Shown here: positions 26,295 through 34,808 of the stretch, piece after piece
Position numbering within the stretch: position 1 is the stretch's first letter
Layout: the number at the start of each line of letters is the position of its first letter
Assembly: GCF_013307225.1 (NCBI RefSeq)
Contig: NZ_CP028942.1
Location: 868,001-932,000 of the forward strand
DNA: 64,000 nt
Source of the DNA: Polynucleobacter tropicus
GTDB taxonomy: Bacteria; Pseudomonadota; Gammaproteobacteria; Burkholderiales; Burkholderiaceae
Direction of reading: 5' to 3'
The notes under the pieces: model-generated
The model's input: the letters and a program-made list of their open reading frames with translations, nothing else
Databases searched by the model: none
Told to the model about the DNA's origin: nothing
Translations under genes and position numbers: made by a program

Positions 26295-28676
26295 GTGGAG
26301 CTCCCTCTAGGAACTGGACCATCAGGGTCTAAAAACACATCGGAATTCGTAGGTGGTTCTACGCCTAAAGAGCAGGCTAGCCTGCTCGATCCAGAATCAA
26401 ATCTAAAAGCTAGTAAGAAGTCCATTATTGCGAGTCTGCTCGCACAATCGAGTCGCCATCTCTTTGGCCCGACTTCAGCGCCTGATCGTCCTTTAAAGCA
26501 CCAAGTCGTTTCAATTGATGGCTTGCTCTCTAAGCTGAGTTATCTCAAGCCTGAGGAAGTTACGCAGATTAAAAAGGCGTTTCAGTTTGCTGATGCAGCG
26601 CATCTCGGGCAATACCGTCATAGCGGTGAGCCATACATCACGCACCCAGTTGCGGTAGCAGAGCTCTGCGCTACTTGGCGCCTAGATGCCCCATCCATCA
26701 TGGCAGCGCTTTTGCATGATGTGATCGAAGATACCGGTAGTACTAAAGCAGATCTAGTAGAAAAGTTTGGTACCAAAGTTGCTGAGCTTGTCGAGGGTCT
26801 CACTAAGCTCGATAAATTAGAGTTTCAAAGCCATGCTGAAGCGCAAGCTGAGAGCTTTCGCAAGATGTTTATGGCAATGGCGCGCGATGTACGTGTGATC
26901 TTGGTCAAGCTTGCCGATCGTACTCACAATATGCGCACCCTCGATGCCGTACCAATGGCAAAGCGCCGTAGGGTTGCCACGGAAACCATCGAAATCTATG
27001 CGCCTGTAGCTCACCGTCTTGGTCTGAACGTTATATATCGCGATCTACAAGATTTGAGTTTCCGTTATTCAATGCCAATGCGCTTTAGGGTGATTGAAGG
27101 GGCTGTTAAACGGGCGCGTGGTAACCGTAAGGAGATGGTGGAGAAGATTTTGCAGGCCTCGCGTATGGCCTTTGCAAAAGCGAATCTTCAGGTGGATTTA
27201 CGTGGCCGTGAGAAAACGCTTTACAGCATCTACAACAAGATGCGCACCAAGCATGTGAGCTTCTCGCAGGTCCTAGACGTTTACGCATTTAGGGTAACTG
27301 TTAGCACTATTGATGAGTGCTACCGAGCATTAGGAATCTTGCATTCTCTTTACAAGCCAATGCCAGGCAAGTTTAAGGATTACATTGCCATTCCCAAGCT
27401 AAATGGTTATCAGTCTTTGCATACGACCTTGTTGGGTCCATCTGGTGTGCCTGTGGAGTTCCAGATTCGAACTTCGGATATGCATGCAGTAGCGGAAGCT
27501 GGCGTAGCAGCGCACTGGGCTTATAAAGAAGGTTCGCCTGATATGAGTGAGGTGCAAAATCGCGCTCACCAATGGTTGCAGTCCTTGATTGATATTCAGG
27601 ATAGTAGCGGCGATTCTCAGGAGTTCTTAGAGCACGTCAAGATCGACTTATTTCCCGATGCGGTTTATGTATTTACACCAGCAGGCCAAATCCGCGCCTT
27701 ACCAAGAGGAGCAACAGCTCTAGATTTTGCGTATTCCATTCATAGTGATTTAGGTAATACCTGTGTGGCTGTGAAGATTAATGGCTTGCAATTGCCATTG
27801 CGTAGCGAGCTTAAGAATGGCGACATTATTGAAGTAGTCACCTCAGCGAACTCACAACCCAATCCAGGTTGGTTGGCATTTGTGCGCACTGGTAAAGCTA
27901 GAGCGTCCATTCGTCACTCACTCAAGACAAAACATTATTCAGAGTCACTCCAACTGGGTGAGCGTCTCTTAGCAAATAGTCTTCGCCAACAAGGTGTTGA
28001 TGCTGCACTACTAACACAAGAGATCTGGGAAAAGTTAATGCACTGGACGGGTGATAAAACCCGTGAAGAAGCATGTGTCAACATTGCCTTAGGTCGTCGC
28101 TCGCCTCAAGAGTTGGCAATTCGTCTAAAGATCTTGATTGATGATGAAGGTGGTGGTGAGCAAATGCGTTTGGGCGCGGCTGACTGGGTAAGCCCAAGCC
28201 AAGATATTGCCCAGCATCAGCGCCAAGCAATCTTAGTAGATGGCCGTGAAGGCAATTCCATTCACTTTCAGTCTTGTTGTCATCCAATTCCAGGCGACAA
28301 CATCATTGGCTACTTGGGCAAAGGCGAGGGCTTACAAGTTCACACCAATGATTGTCCAGTAGCATTGCGCATGCTCTCTAAAGATAGTGATAAGTGGGTA
28401 GAGGTCGAGTGGGGCAAAGATCTCAATCGTGAATTTGAAGTCGACCTAGCTATTGATACCAAGCAAGGTAAGGGAGTATTGGCGCGCGTAGCAAGTAGTG
28501 TGACTGCCGCTGACTCGAACATCATGAATGTATCAATGGAAGACCGATTTAAAGAGGATTCTGTCACTATCCGATTTACGATCCAAGTCTTTGATCGTTT
28601 GCACCTTTCGAAGGTGATGCGTAGCTTACGTGCGAATCCAGATGTAATGCGCGTGACCCGTACGCGTGCACTGTAA
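26295..28676 (+). CDS. spoT: Bifunctional (p)ppGpp synthetase/hydrolase (RelA/SpoT homologue)
   Basis: Controls the stringent response. The 793-residue protein starts with GTG at 26295, supported by AGGGG 7 bases upstream. It has about 70 residues of polar N-terminal sequence not found in E. coli SpoT. The HD hydrolase domain is intact, with H117 and the HD pair H141-D142 in LLHDVIEDT. The synthetase domain carries GKFKDYIAIPKLNGYQSLHT (basic KFKD, the bifunctional rather than RelA-type acidic form) and EFQIRT. TGS (about residues 455-515), a zinc-finger-like/helical region and a C-terminal ACT domain follow. An intact hydrolase site makes it SpoT-like; no separate relA lies in the window. 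Confidence 0.95.
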   Translation: MELPLGTGPSGSKNTSEFVGGSTPKEQASLLDPESNLKASKKSIIASLLAQSSRHLFGPTSAPDRPLKHQVVSIDGLLSKLSYLKPEEVTQIKKAFQFADAAHLGQYRHSGEPYITHPVAVAELCATWRLDAPSIMAALLHDVIEDTGSTKADLVEKFGTKVAELVEGLTKLDKLEFQSHAEAQAESFRKMFMAMARDVRVILVKLADRTHNMRTLDAVPMAKRRRVATETIEIYAPVAHRLGLNVIYRDLQDLSFRYSMPMRFRVIEGAVKRARGNRKEMVEKILQASRMAFAKANLQVDLRGREKTLYSIYNKMRTKHVSFSQVLDVYAFRVTVSTIDECYRALGILHSLYKPMPGKFKDYIAIPKLNGYQSLHTTLLGPSGVPVEFQIRTSDMHAVAEAGVAAHWAYKEGSPDMSEVQNRAHQWLQSLIDIQDSSGDSQEFLEHVKIDLFPDAVYVFTPAGQIRALPRGATALDFAYSIHSDLGNTCVAVKINGLQLPLRSELKNGDIIEVVTSANSQPNPGWLAFVRTGKARASIRHSLKTKHYSESLQLGERLLANSLRQQGVDAALLTQEIWEKLMHWTGDKTREEACVNIALGRRSPQELAIRLKILIDDEGGGEQMRLGAADWVSPSQDIAQHQRQAILVDGREGNSIHFQSCCHPIPGDNIIGYLGKGEGLQVHTNDCPVALRMLSKDSDKWVEVEWGKDLNREFEVDLAIDTKQGKGVLARVASSVTAADSNIMNVSMEDRFKEDSVTIRFTIQVFDRLHLSKVMRSLRANPDVMRVTRTRAL

Positions 28677-28694
28677 GCATAGCGGCGCAATTAT

Positions 28695-29195
28695 TTACAA
28701 ATACTGCACATCCAGAATTTCAATTTCGGTAGGGCCAGTTGGTGTTTGAATCGTCACACAATCGCCAAGTCTCGATTTAATTAAGGCCTTGGCAATTGGT
28801 GAAACCCAACTGACATGGTTCTTCTCAAGATCCACTTCATCGACCCCCACAATCGTGATTTCCGTTTCTTTTCCAGCATCTTTGCCTTCTAGTGCGGAAT
28901 AGGTGACCGTTGCGCCAAAAAAGATCTGCTCGGCATCAGCTTCGCCTGATTTTCGGGCAGAATTGTCGATCACAACAGCTACTTCAAGCCGTTTATTCAA
29001 AAACCGAATGCGCCGATCGATCTCTCGAAGGCGCTTTTTTCCGTAAATATAGTCCCCATTTTCTGACCGATCGCCATTGCTGGCAGCCCAGTGCACCACC
29101 TTTACAACCTCGGGTCTATCAAGGTTTAGGAGCTGTAAGAGCTCGGTCTTAATCCGTTCATGACCAGCGGGTGTGATGTAGTTCTTCTCTTCCAT
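28695..29195 (-). CDS. greB: Transcription elongation factor GreB
   Basis: Rescues backtracked RNA polymerase by stimulating transcript cleavage. The product is 166 residues from the ATG at 29195 (N-terminus MEEKNYITPAGHERIK). The open frame continues to 29291, but that part is the antisense translation of tRNA-Arg and is spurious. The coiled-coil domain contains WAASNGDRSENGDYIYGKKR and LREIDRRIRFLNKRL; the acidic tip residues that enter the polymerase channel are present in that hairpin. The C-terminal FKBP-like domain ends in ILDVQYL. The gene is divergent from tRNA-Arg with 18 bases between, and no Shine-Dalgarno precedes the ATG. Confidence 0.95.
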   Translation of the reverse strand: MEEKNYITPAGHERIKTELLQLLNLDRPEVVKVVHWAASNGDRSENGDYIYGKKRLREIDRRIRFLNKRLEVAVVIDNSARKSGEADAEQIFFGATVTYSALEGKDAGKETEITIVGVDEVDLEKNHVSWVSPIAKALIKSRLGDCVTIQTPTGPTEIEILDVQYL

Positions 29196-29197
29196 GG

Positions 29198-29207
29198 CAT
29201 AATTATG
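29198..29207. promoter_or_regulatory. Palindrome carrying opposed -10 boxes for greB and tRNA-Arg
   Basis: The perfect 10-bp palindrome CATAATTATG lies between greB and tRNA-Arg. Read on the minus strand, CATAAT (29207-29202) is exactly 6 bases before the greB ATG. Read on the plus strand, CATAAT (29198-29203) is 10 bases before the tRNA. Neither direction has a good -35. Confidence 0.4.
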
Positions 29208-29213
29208 GCTGTT

Positions 29214-29290
29214 GCGGCTGTAGCTCAGCTGGATAGAGTACTTGGCTACGAACCAAGGGGTCGTGGGTTCAATTCCTGCCAGCCGCACCA
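29214..29290 (+). tRNA. tRNA-Arg (anticodon ACG)
   Basis: Acceptor GCGGCTG (29214-29220) pairs with CAGCCGC (29280-29286), then discriminator A and an encoded CCA. The anticodon stem CTTGG/CCAAG encloses CTACGAA with anticodon ACG at 29248-29250. The first anticodon base is expected to be deaminated to inosine by TadA, reading CGU, CGC and CGA. A Rho-independent terminator follows after 10 bases. Confidence 0.97.
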
Positions 29291-29300
29291 CCTTATACAG

Positions 29301-29328
29301 GGCCTAGTTGAAAAACTAGGCCTTTTTT
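29301..29328 (+). terminator. Rho-independent terminator of tRNA-Arg
   Basis: Stem GGCCTAGTT (29301-29309) with AACTAGGCC (29314-29322), loop GAAA, followed by six T residues. This is a textbook intrinsic terminator that isolates the tRNA from the transporter operon beginning at 29402. Confidence 0.92.
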
Positions 29329-29389
29329 CATAGTGTTTTAAGAAACGACTTTTGCATAGGCATTTCTCAGTAAATTCATACAGATACCT

Positions 29390-29395
29390 TATAGT
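29390..29395 (+). promoter_or_regulatory. -10-like box, leaderless-type spacing, for the MCE transporter operon
   Basis: TATAGT exactly 6 bases before the ATG at 29402, after the tRNA-Arg terminator and with no Shine-Dalgarno. It predicts a leaderless operon mRNA. No -35 consensus is visible. Confidence 0.5.
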
Positions 29396-29401
29396 CTATT
29401 T

Positions 29402-30592
29402 ATGAGCGTTTCTGACACCATTTCTCCAGCATCTACGGTTGCCGGTATTCCGGTAGCGGCATGGACTCAAACCGATGCACGTCACGCGAAAATTACCCTG
29501 AGTGGTGATGTTGATATATACAGCTTGGGCGGTATTTGGACGCAAATACAAGATGCGCAAAATGCTTGGCTTGCGAAGATTGCTGCAAATGACTTAAAGA
29601 GTGCCACCTTAACCTTTGACGCTGCACAAGTGACATCGATGGATGGTGCCGCAATTGCTTTTTTAATTAGCACTCAAGAAGCACAAGAAAAAGTGGGCGC
29701 TCAATTTGACTTGCAAGGTTTGCAGCCTCGTTACCAGCCTTTGCTCAAAGAATTTCAGCCCATCAGCAATTTATTTCCGGTTCCAGCAATAAAGCCTAGG
29801 CGAAGTTTTGTGGTCAGCACTGGCATGGCTGTGCAGAATTTATTGGGTGACGCAAAAGGCCTTATTGCCTTTTTAGGCCATTTATCAGCCGATTTGGTTT
29901 GGTCGGTACGAAACATTCGTCAAGTACGCTGGGGTGACTTCGTTAATGCCGCAGTAGAGGCGGGGATTGCTGCTTTGCCAATTGTTGGTCTGGTTTCCTT
30001 TCTAATTGGTGTAATTCTCTCGTTCCAGGCTGCTATTGGTATGAAGCAATTTGGCGCCGTCTCATTTGTAGGACCTTTAGCGGCCTTGGGAATTGTTCGA
30101 GAAATGGGTCCTTTGATTACCGCTATTTTGTTGGCGGGTAGATCTTCCGCAGCTTTTGCCGCTGAGATTGGCACTATGACTGTCAATAGCGAGGTCGATG
30201 CTTTGGTAACAGGTGGCTTAAGCCCGATTCGATTCTTGGTCGTGCCACGAGTATTAGCAGGCGTCTTGGTTGCGCCTATTCTCACTTTGTATGCCGATAT
30301 CGTAAGCATCATTGCATCGATGTTTACTATGTTGATTTATGGCATACCGTTTATTAATTTTTATAACGGCATGCTCAGTGCGGTTGATGTGGAAGACATT
30401 ATTTCGGGATTGGTAAAAGCAACGATGTTTGGTGTGGTGGTATCAGCAATGGGTTGTTTGCGTGGCATGCAGACTGGAACTGGCGCTGCTGCAGTTGGTA
30501 TCTCTGCTACTAGGGCAGTGGTGAGTAGTATTGTGATGATTGTCTTGGTAGACGGAATCTTCGCAGTTATTTCTTACAAGACAGGTTTCTAA
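29402..30592 (+). CDS. MCE-type ABC transporter permease with N-terminal STAS domain
   Basis: Inner-membrane permease of the MlaE family, 396 residues, with an extra N-terminal domain of about 120 residues. That domain resembles STAS (LSGDVDIYSLGGIW, then TSMDGAAIAFLIS), the fold of the separate protein MlaB, which binds the ATPase MlaF. The C-terminal MlaE domain has several membrane helices and the conserved GPLAALGIVREMGPLITAIL and FAAEIGTMTVNSEVDAL blocks. It heads a four-gene operon; its stop overlaps the next start in TAATG. It probably moves phospholipids between inner membrane and periplasm. This is a second type of MCE system, not the canonical mlaFEDCB operon. Confidence 0.88.
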   Translation: MSVSDTISPASTVAGIPVAAWTQTDARHAKITLSGDVDIYSLGGIWTQIQDAQNAWLAKIAANDLKSATLTFDAAQVTSMDGAAIAFLISTQEAQEKVGAQFDLQGLQPRYQPLLKEFQPISNLFPVPAIKPRRSFVVSTGMAVQNLLGDAKGLIAFLGHLSADLVWSVRNIRQVRWGDFVNAAVEAGIAALPIVGLVSFLIGVILSFQAAIGMKQFGAVSFVGPLAALGIVREMGPLITAILLAGRSSAAFAAEIGTMTVNSEVDALVTGGLSPIRFLVVPRVLAGVLVAPILTLYADIVSIIASMFTMLIYGIPFINFYNGMLSAVDVEDIISGLVKATMFGVVVSAMGCLRGMQTGTGAAAVGISATRAVVSSIVMIVLVDGIFAVISYKTGF

Positions 30593-31404
30593 TGACTGCG
30601 CCAAGTAACCCAAATGCCGTAGTAAGCCCATCGAGCAATGGTGGCGCTCAGTATGCAATTAACGTGCAAAACCTTACTGTTGGCTACGGCAGTAATGTCT
30701 TAATGCAAAATTTGAATTTCACAGTGAATAACGGCGAGATCTTCGTGATTTTGGGGGGCTCAGGATGTGGCAAGTCCAGTTTGCTGAAAAACCTATTTGG
30801 CCTATATCAGCCTCTTTCTGGAGATGTTTTGATTGAGGGGCAAAACATCACTACCGCACAGGGAGCAGAACGTCAGCACATCATGACTAGCTTTGGCGTG
30901 ATGTATCAGCAGGGTGCTTTATTTGGTTCCATGAATTTATTGGAGAATGTGACCCTGTTTATGCAGGAGTACACCAAACTAACGCAGAATCAAATGGATT
31001 TGTTGGCGCGCTGTAAGCTTGATCTTGTAGGTCTATTGCCTTATGAGTCTTATATGCCCAGTGAAATCAGTGGTGGCATGCAAAAGCGCGCAGCGATTGC
31101 TAGGGCAATGGCACTCAATCCTAGAATTTTGTTTTTGGATGAGCCTTCAGCAGGTTTGGATCCTATTACATCTGCTGATTTGGATCAGACCATTATGGAC
31201 TTATCTAAAAACTTGGGGATTACCTTTGTGATTGTTTCCCATGAGTTGGCGAGCATCTACGCGATCGCCGATAAGGTCATTATGTTAGACAAAGGTGCTA
31301 AAGGCATTATTGCGGAGGGCGATCCTAAGGTATTGCGCGACACCAGCACCGATCCTCGCGTGCATCAATTCTTTAATCGCATCATGAGTAAGGACGTAGC
31401 ATGA
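30592..31404 (+). CDS. MCE-type ABC transporter ATPase (MlaF-like)
   Basis: A 270-residue ATP-binding subunit that powers the MlaE-like permease encoded just upstream. Walker A is GGSGCGKSSLLKNLF near residue 56, the signature is SGGMQKRAAIARAMALN, Walker B is ILFLDEPSAGLDP and the H-loop is VSHE. Start and stop codons overlap those of both neighbours (TAATG, then ATGA), so the operon is translationally coupled. The N-terminal 20 residues are polar and Asn/Ser-rich, unlike E. coli MlaF. Confidence 0.92.
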   Translation: MTAPSNPNAVVSPSSNGGAQYAINVQNLTVGYGSNVLMQNLNFTVNNGEIFVILGGSGCGKSSLLKNLFGLYQPLSGDVLIEGQNITTAQGAERQHIMTSFGVMYQQGALFGSMNLLENVTLFMQEYTKLTQNQMDLLARCKLDLVGLLPYESYMPSEISGGMQKRAAIARAMALNPRILFLDEPSAGLDPITSADLDQTIMDLSKNLGITFVIVSHELASIYAIADKVIMLDKGAKGIIAEGDPKVLRDTSTDPRVHQFFNRIMSKDVA

Positions 31405-32336
31405 GCAATAACTCAAACCCCAATTACTTTCGCCTAGGCATTTTTGTCTTAGCGGCAATCGGTGCATTAGTGACGGCGATTTTGATTTTTGGTTCAGGCC
31501 AAATATTCAAAAAGTCCTTTTATGTAGAAACCTACATTAAGCAATCAGTAACAGGCTTAGATGCCGGCGCAGCAGTACGCTTTAGGGGCGTCAAGATTGG
31601 ACAAGTAAGCTTTATTGGTCTTACAGGCGATGTATATGAAGACCATATCCCCTTTAAAGATCGAAAACAGTATGTATTGGTCCGTATGCAAATTTTCGGT
31701 GAGAAAGTTGATGAGAAGCAGGTCTCGGATTTCGTAAAAAATAATCTTCGTGCGCGCGTGAAGTCAATGGGCATTACTGGCGTTAATTATGTTGAGTTCG
31801 ACTTTTCTCCAGTGAGTGCTGAGGAGTATCCGCCTTTACCATACAACTGGAAACCAGAATACCCAGTTGTGCCATCTTTGCCAAATCAAGCAGATGAAAT
31901 CATTTCCGGTATTCAGAAATTGATTGGCGCTTTAAATGATATGAACATTGATGGAACTCAGAAGAAGTTTGATGCTTTACTGGCGAATCTGAACGTCTTA
32001 ATGGCTGGCAATGGCAAAGACAATGCCGGTTTGGTGCAATCCGTTAAGGATATGAATGTGATCTTGGAGCGAATTGCCAGAGTTACCGACAAGGAAGAGC
32101 TCAACATCTTGATGCGTGAATTGATTGGAACCATGGTGGCGATACGTCAAACAGTTACCAGTATGCAGGGTGATACCCAGTTAACTATTGAAAATCTAAA
32201 GCAAACGAGCGAACAGCTTAATGAATTTTCGCGTATTGCTAGTCAGTCGCCATCTAGCATTATTTGGGGTGAACCACCTGCCAAAATCACACTGCCCATG
32301 AATGGCACACAAGGACAGTCAGGGGTGCAAAAATGA
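31401..32336 (+). CDS. MCE-domain (MlaD-like) substrate-binding protein
   Basis: A 311-residue periplasmic lipid-binding subunit anchored by one N-terminal helix (about residues 9-30). The MCE domain follows at about residues 40-120, with the conserved TGLDAGAAVRFRGVKIGQV. The C-terminal part is long and helical (NILMRELIGTMVAIRQTV and following), expected to form the oligomeric channel or coiled coil, as in PqiB- or LetB-linked and mycobacterial MCE proteins. It is longer than E. coli MlaD (183 residues). It overlaps both neighbouring genes by 4 bases. Confidence 0.9.
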   Translation: MSNNSNPNYFRLGIFVLAAIGALVTAILIFGSGQIFKKSFYVETYIKQSVTGLDAGAAVRFRGVKIGQVSFIGLTGDVYEDHIPFKDRKQYVLVRMQIFGEKVDEKQVSDFVKNNLRARVKSMGITGVNYVEFDFSPVSAEEYPPLPYNWKPEYPVVPSLPNQADEIISGIQKLIGALNDMNIDGTQKKFDALLANLNVLMAGNGKDNAGLVQSVKDMNVILERIARVTDKEELNILMRELIGTMVAIRQTVTSMQGDTQLTIENLKQTSEQLNEFSRIASQSPSSIIWGEPPAKITLPMNGTQGQSGVQK

Positions 32337-32959
32337 TGAAGACGTTTTTATTGATTGTCACAGCATTGGTATTGAGCGCTTGCTCATTGCCTACTCGCGC
32401 ACCAGTTACGCCGACAAGTTGGATGGTTGCACCAGAGCGTGTAGGGGCGCCTCGTCAAGCTCGTACAGAGTATTGGTTAAAGATTGGTCCTGTGGCGGTT
32501 GCCCCGCCATATGATGGCAAATCTTTGGTATATCGCCTTGGCGACGCGCGCTATGAGAGGGATTTCTATAACGTTTATACCTCCATACCTGCCGAGATGA
32601 TTGGGAGCGCTGAGCGTCAGTGGATTAATCAATCAAATATCTTTTCTGCAGCGCTAGGTCAGGGTAATAGTTATTTTTCATATTACTTCTTGCAGGCAAC
32701 CGTTAATGAATTCTATGGAGACTATCGCGTCAGACCTGAGGCGGTAGTCAGTATGGAGTTTTTGCTTAGCTATACCAATAGCGCTAAAGGGAGTTCCATG
32801 ATCGGTACTAACCGCTATACCAAGCGTGTTGCCTTAAAAGATAACACTCCGCAAGCCTTGGTGTTGGGTCAGCAACAGGCCTTGGCAGAGATTTTTAAAG
32901 AGTATGAAAATCAGCTTAATCAATATGCCGGTAATTTACCCAAACCATTAGGACAATAG
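32333..32959 (+). CDS. ABC-type transport auxiliary lipoprotein (PqiC-like)
   Basis: A 208-residue lipoprotein of the ABC_trans_aux (DUF330) family that includes PqiC. The signal peptide ends in the lipobox LSAC near residue 17. PqiC-like proteins sit in the outer membrane and are thought to dock the MCE tunnel there. The conserved start of the mature fold is YWLKIGPVAVAPPYDGKSLVYRLGDARYE (given as its landmarks YWLKIGPV and LVYRLGDARYE). It overlaps the MCE gene by 4 bases (ATGA), and tandem ATG codons leave the exact start open. It closes the operon; a Bug receptor gene follows after 12 bases. Confidence 0.88.
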   Translation: MMKTFLLIVTALVLSACSLPTRAPVTPTSWMVAPERVGAPRQARTEYWLKIGPVAVAPPYDGKSLVYRLGDARYERDFYNVYTSIPAEMIGSAERQWINQSNIFSAALGQGNSYFSYYFLQATVNEFYGDYRVRPEAVVSMEFLLSYTNSAKGSSMIGTNRYTKRVALKDNTPQALVLGQQQALAEIFKEYENQLNQYAGNLPKPLGQ

Positions 32960-32971
32960 GAAAAGTAATTC

Positions 32972-33958
32972 ATGAAGCAAAGCAATATGCGCACCTTATC
33001 TGCAATAGTAAGCGTAGTAATTTCATTTTTTGGCTTAGTTGGATTTGCCCATGCGCAAAACTTCCCAAATAAACCCATTCGTTTAATTGTTCCATTTGCG
33101 CCTGGTGGCAGTACCGACATCATTGCCCGTGCAGTTGGTGATGCGCTAGGTCGCCAGCTTGGCCAACCAGTGATTGTCGAAAATAAAGCGGGTGGGGGTG
33201 GCTCTATCGGGGCGCTAGAAGTGATGCGTGCGCCTAAAGATGGTTACACCATCGGCATGGCTACTGTATCGACTACAGCTGCAAATCCTGCGATTAATCC
33301 GAAGATTGGTTATGACCCCATTACTGATTTCACGGCTATTAGTAATATCGCTGCAACTCCAAACATTATTGCGGTCAATCCTTCTTTCCCAGCTAAAGAC
33401 TTCAAAACCTTTATGGCTGTTTTAAAAGCCAACCCTGGAAAGTATTCTTATTCAAGTTCAGGTACTGGGGGTATTGGCCATTTACAAACCGAGTTGTTCA
33501 AGAGTTTGGCTGGTGTATACATCGTACATATTCCATATCGTGGCGCGGGTCCTGCATTGGCTGATACCGTTGGCGGTCAGGTTTCCATGATTTTTGATAA
33601 CTTGCCCTCTACATTGCCCTTTGTGAAAGATGGCAAATTGATTCCGATCGTGATTGCAGCGCCTAAACGTTTAGCTCAACTACCAAACGTTCCCACTTTC
33701 TCGGAAGTTGGTTTAGCCCCTGTAAACCGTATGGCTTATTACGGCTTATTAGGGCCAGCAGGCATTCCGAAGGATATAGTGGATAAATACTATGCCGCCT
33801 TAAAAGTTGTTGTGGCTGATCCGGCAGTTAAGAAGCGCATTGAAGAGACAGGTTCGATCATCAACGTGAATGGACCAGAAGCCTTCTCAAAAGAGATTAA
33901 AGCAGAATATGTGGTCTACAAAGAAGTAGTGGCGAAACAAAAATTGGCTTTAGATTAA
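32972..33958 (+). CDS. Bug-family (TctC) tripartite tricarboxylate receptor
   Basis: Periplasmic receptor of 328 residues with a signal peptide ending near GFAHAQ (residue 29). The mature start FPNKPIRLIVPFAPGGSTD and the segment VENKAGGGGSIGALEVM are the family signature, and the SSSGTGGIGHLQTELF carboxylate loop is present. An AGGA lies about 10 bases before the ATG. It follows the MCE operon by only 12 bases, so some read-through is likely, but its function is unrelated. It precedes an SDR gene by 64 bases. No TctAB partner is present. The ligand is unknown. Confidence 0.9.
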   Translation: MKQSNMRTLSAIVSVVISFFGLVGFAHAQNFPNKPIRLIVPFAPGGSTDIIARAVGDALGRQLGQPVIVENKAGGGGSIGALEVMRAPKDGYTIGMATVSTTAANPAINPKIGYDPITDFTAISNIAATPNIIAVNPSFPAKDFKTFMAVLKANPGKYSYSSSGTGGIGHLQTELFKSLAGVYIVHIPYRGAGPALADTVGGQVSMIFDNLPSTLPFVKDGKLIPIVIAAPKRLAQLPNVPTFSEVGLAPVNRMAYYGLLGPAGIPKDIVDKYYAALKVVVADPAVKKRIEETGSIINVNGPEAFSKEIKAEYVVYKEVVAKQKLALD

Positions 33959-34022
33959 GATCAAAATCAAATAAAAAATAACAAAACAAAAGTTGCAACA
34001 TAAATAAAAAACTGGAGATAGT

Positions 34023-34808
34023 ATGGATTTAGGTATCAAAGGCAAGGTTGCATTAGTGATGGCTTCTAGCCGTGGCTTGGGTCAGGCAATGGCGGTTTCT
34101 TTGGCGCGTGAAGGTGTGAAGGTGGCTGTCACTGGACGAAGTGAAGAAGGGCTGCAGAAATCGGTCGAGCTGATCAAAGCTGCTGGAGGTGTTGCATTAG
34201 CCTTGAACTGGGACTTATCCGATTCATCGGTAATTGATGGTTTGGTATCCAAGGTAGAAAAAGAGCTTGGCCCGATTGATATCTTGATTAACAACACTGG
34301 TGGCCCACCCCCAACACCTGCTGCAGGACAAGATCCCGCTTTGTGGCAAAAGAGTTTCAATGACATGGTGCTCTCACTCATCGCCATTACAGATCGCGTG
34401 CTTCCTGGAATGCGTCAGCGAAAGTGGGGCCGCATTATTACCAGCACCACATCTGGCGCAATCGCGCCGATTAAAAACCTGGCTATTTCCAATACATTGC
34501 GAGCAGCATTATTGGGTTGGTCAAAAACTTTAGCTGCTGAGGTTGCAGCCGAGGGGATTACGGTAAATGTCATCATGCCAGGCCGTGTTGCTACCGATCG
34601 TTTGCGTCAGTTAGATGAGGCACGTGCAAAGCGAGAAGGCACAAGCTATGAGGATGTTGTGAAAGCTAGCTTGCGTCAAATACCAATGGGGCGCTATGGT
34701 GATCCCAAGGAGTATGGTGATGCTGCAGCCTTCTTGGCAAGTCAGAATGCATCTTTCATAACTGGCACCATTATGCGAATTGATGGCGGCCAGATTCAGG
34801 CGATTTGA
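34023..34808 (+). CDS. Short-chain dehydrogenase/reductase
   Basis: NAD(P)-dependent oxidoreductase of 261 residues with the classical SDR layout. The usual TGxxxGxG cofactor loop appears here as ASSRGLGQAMA near residue 14, with Ala-Ser replacing Thr-Gly. NNTGG replaces the usual NNAG. The catalytic Ser is in ITSTTSGA, but the position normally held by YxxxK reads ISNTLRAALLG, so the canonical Tyr-Lys pair is not evident. It resembles the 3-oxoacyl-ACP-reductase-like SDR subgroup that carries this change. A GGAGA lies 5 bases before the ATG. Its stop overlaps the next start (TTGA). Confidence 0.83.
   Translation: MDLGIKGKVALVMASSRGLGQAMAVSLAREGVKVAVTGRSEEGLQKSVELIKAAGGVALALNWDLSDSSVIDGLVSKVEKELGPIDILINNTGGPPPTPAAGQDPALWQKSFNDMVLSLIAITDRVLPGMRQRKWGRIITSTTSGAIAPIKNLAISNTLRAALLGWSKTLAAEVAAEGITVNVIMPGRVATDRLRQLDEARAKREGTSYEDVVKASLRQIPMGRYGDPKEYGDAAAFLASQNASFITGTIMRIDGGQIQAI

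Noticed and set aside
29196..29291. N-terminal extension of GreB reading MVRLAGIEPTTPWFVAKYS
   Set aside because: It is the antisense translation of tRNA-Arg, a well-known false protein extension. The conserved GreB start is the ATG at 29195.
29920..30312. 130-residue antisense frame over the MCE permease
   Set aside because: A Lys/Thr/Pro-rich shadow of a conserved membrane-protein gene on the other strand.
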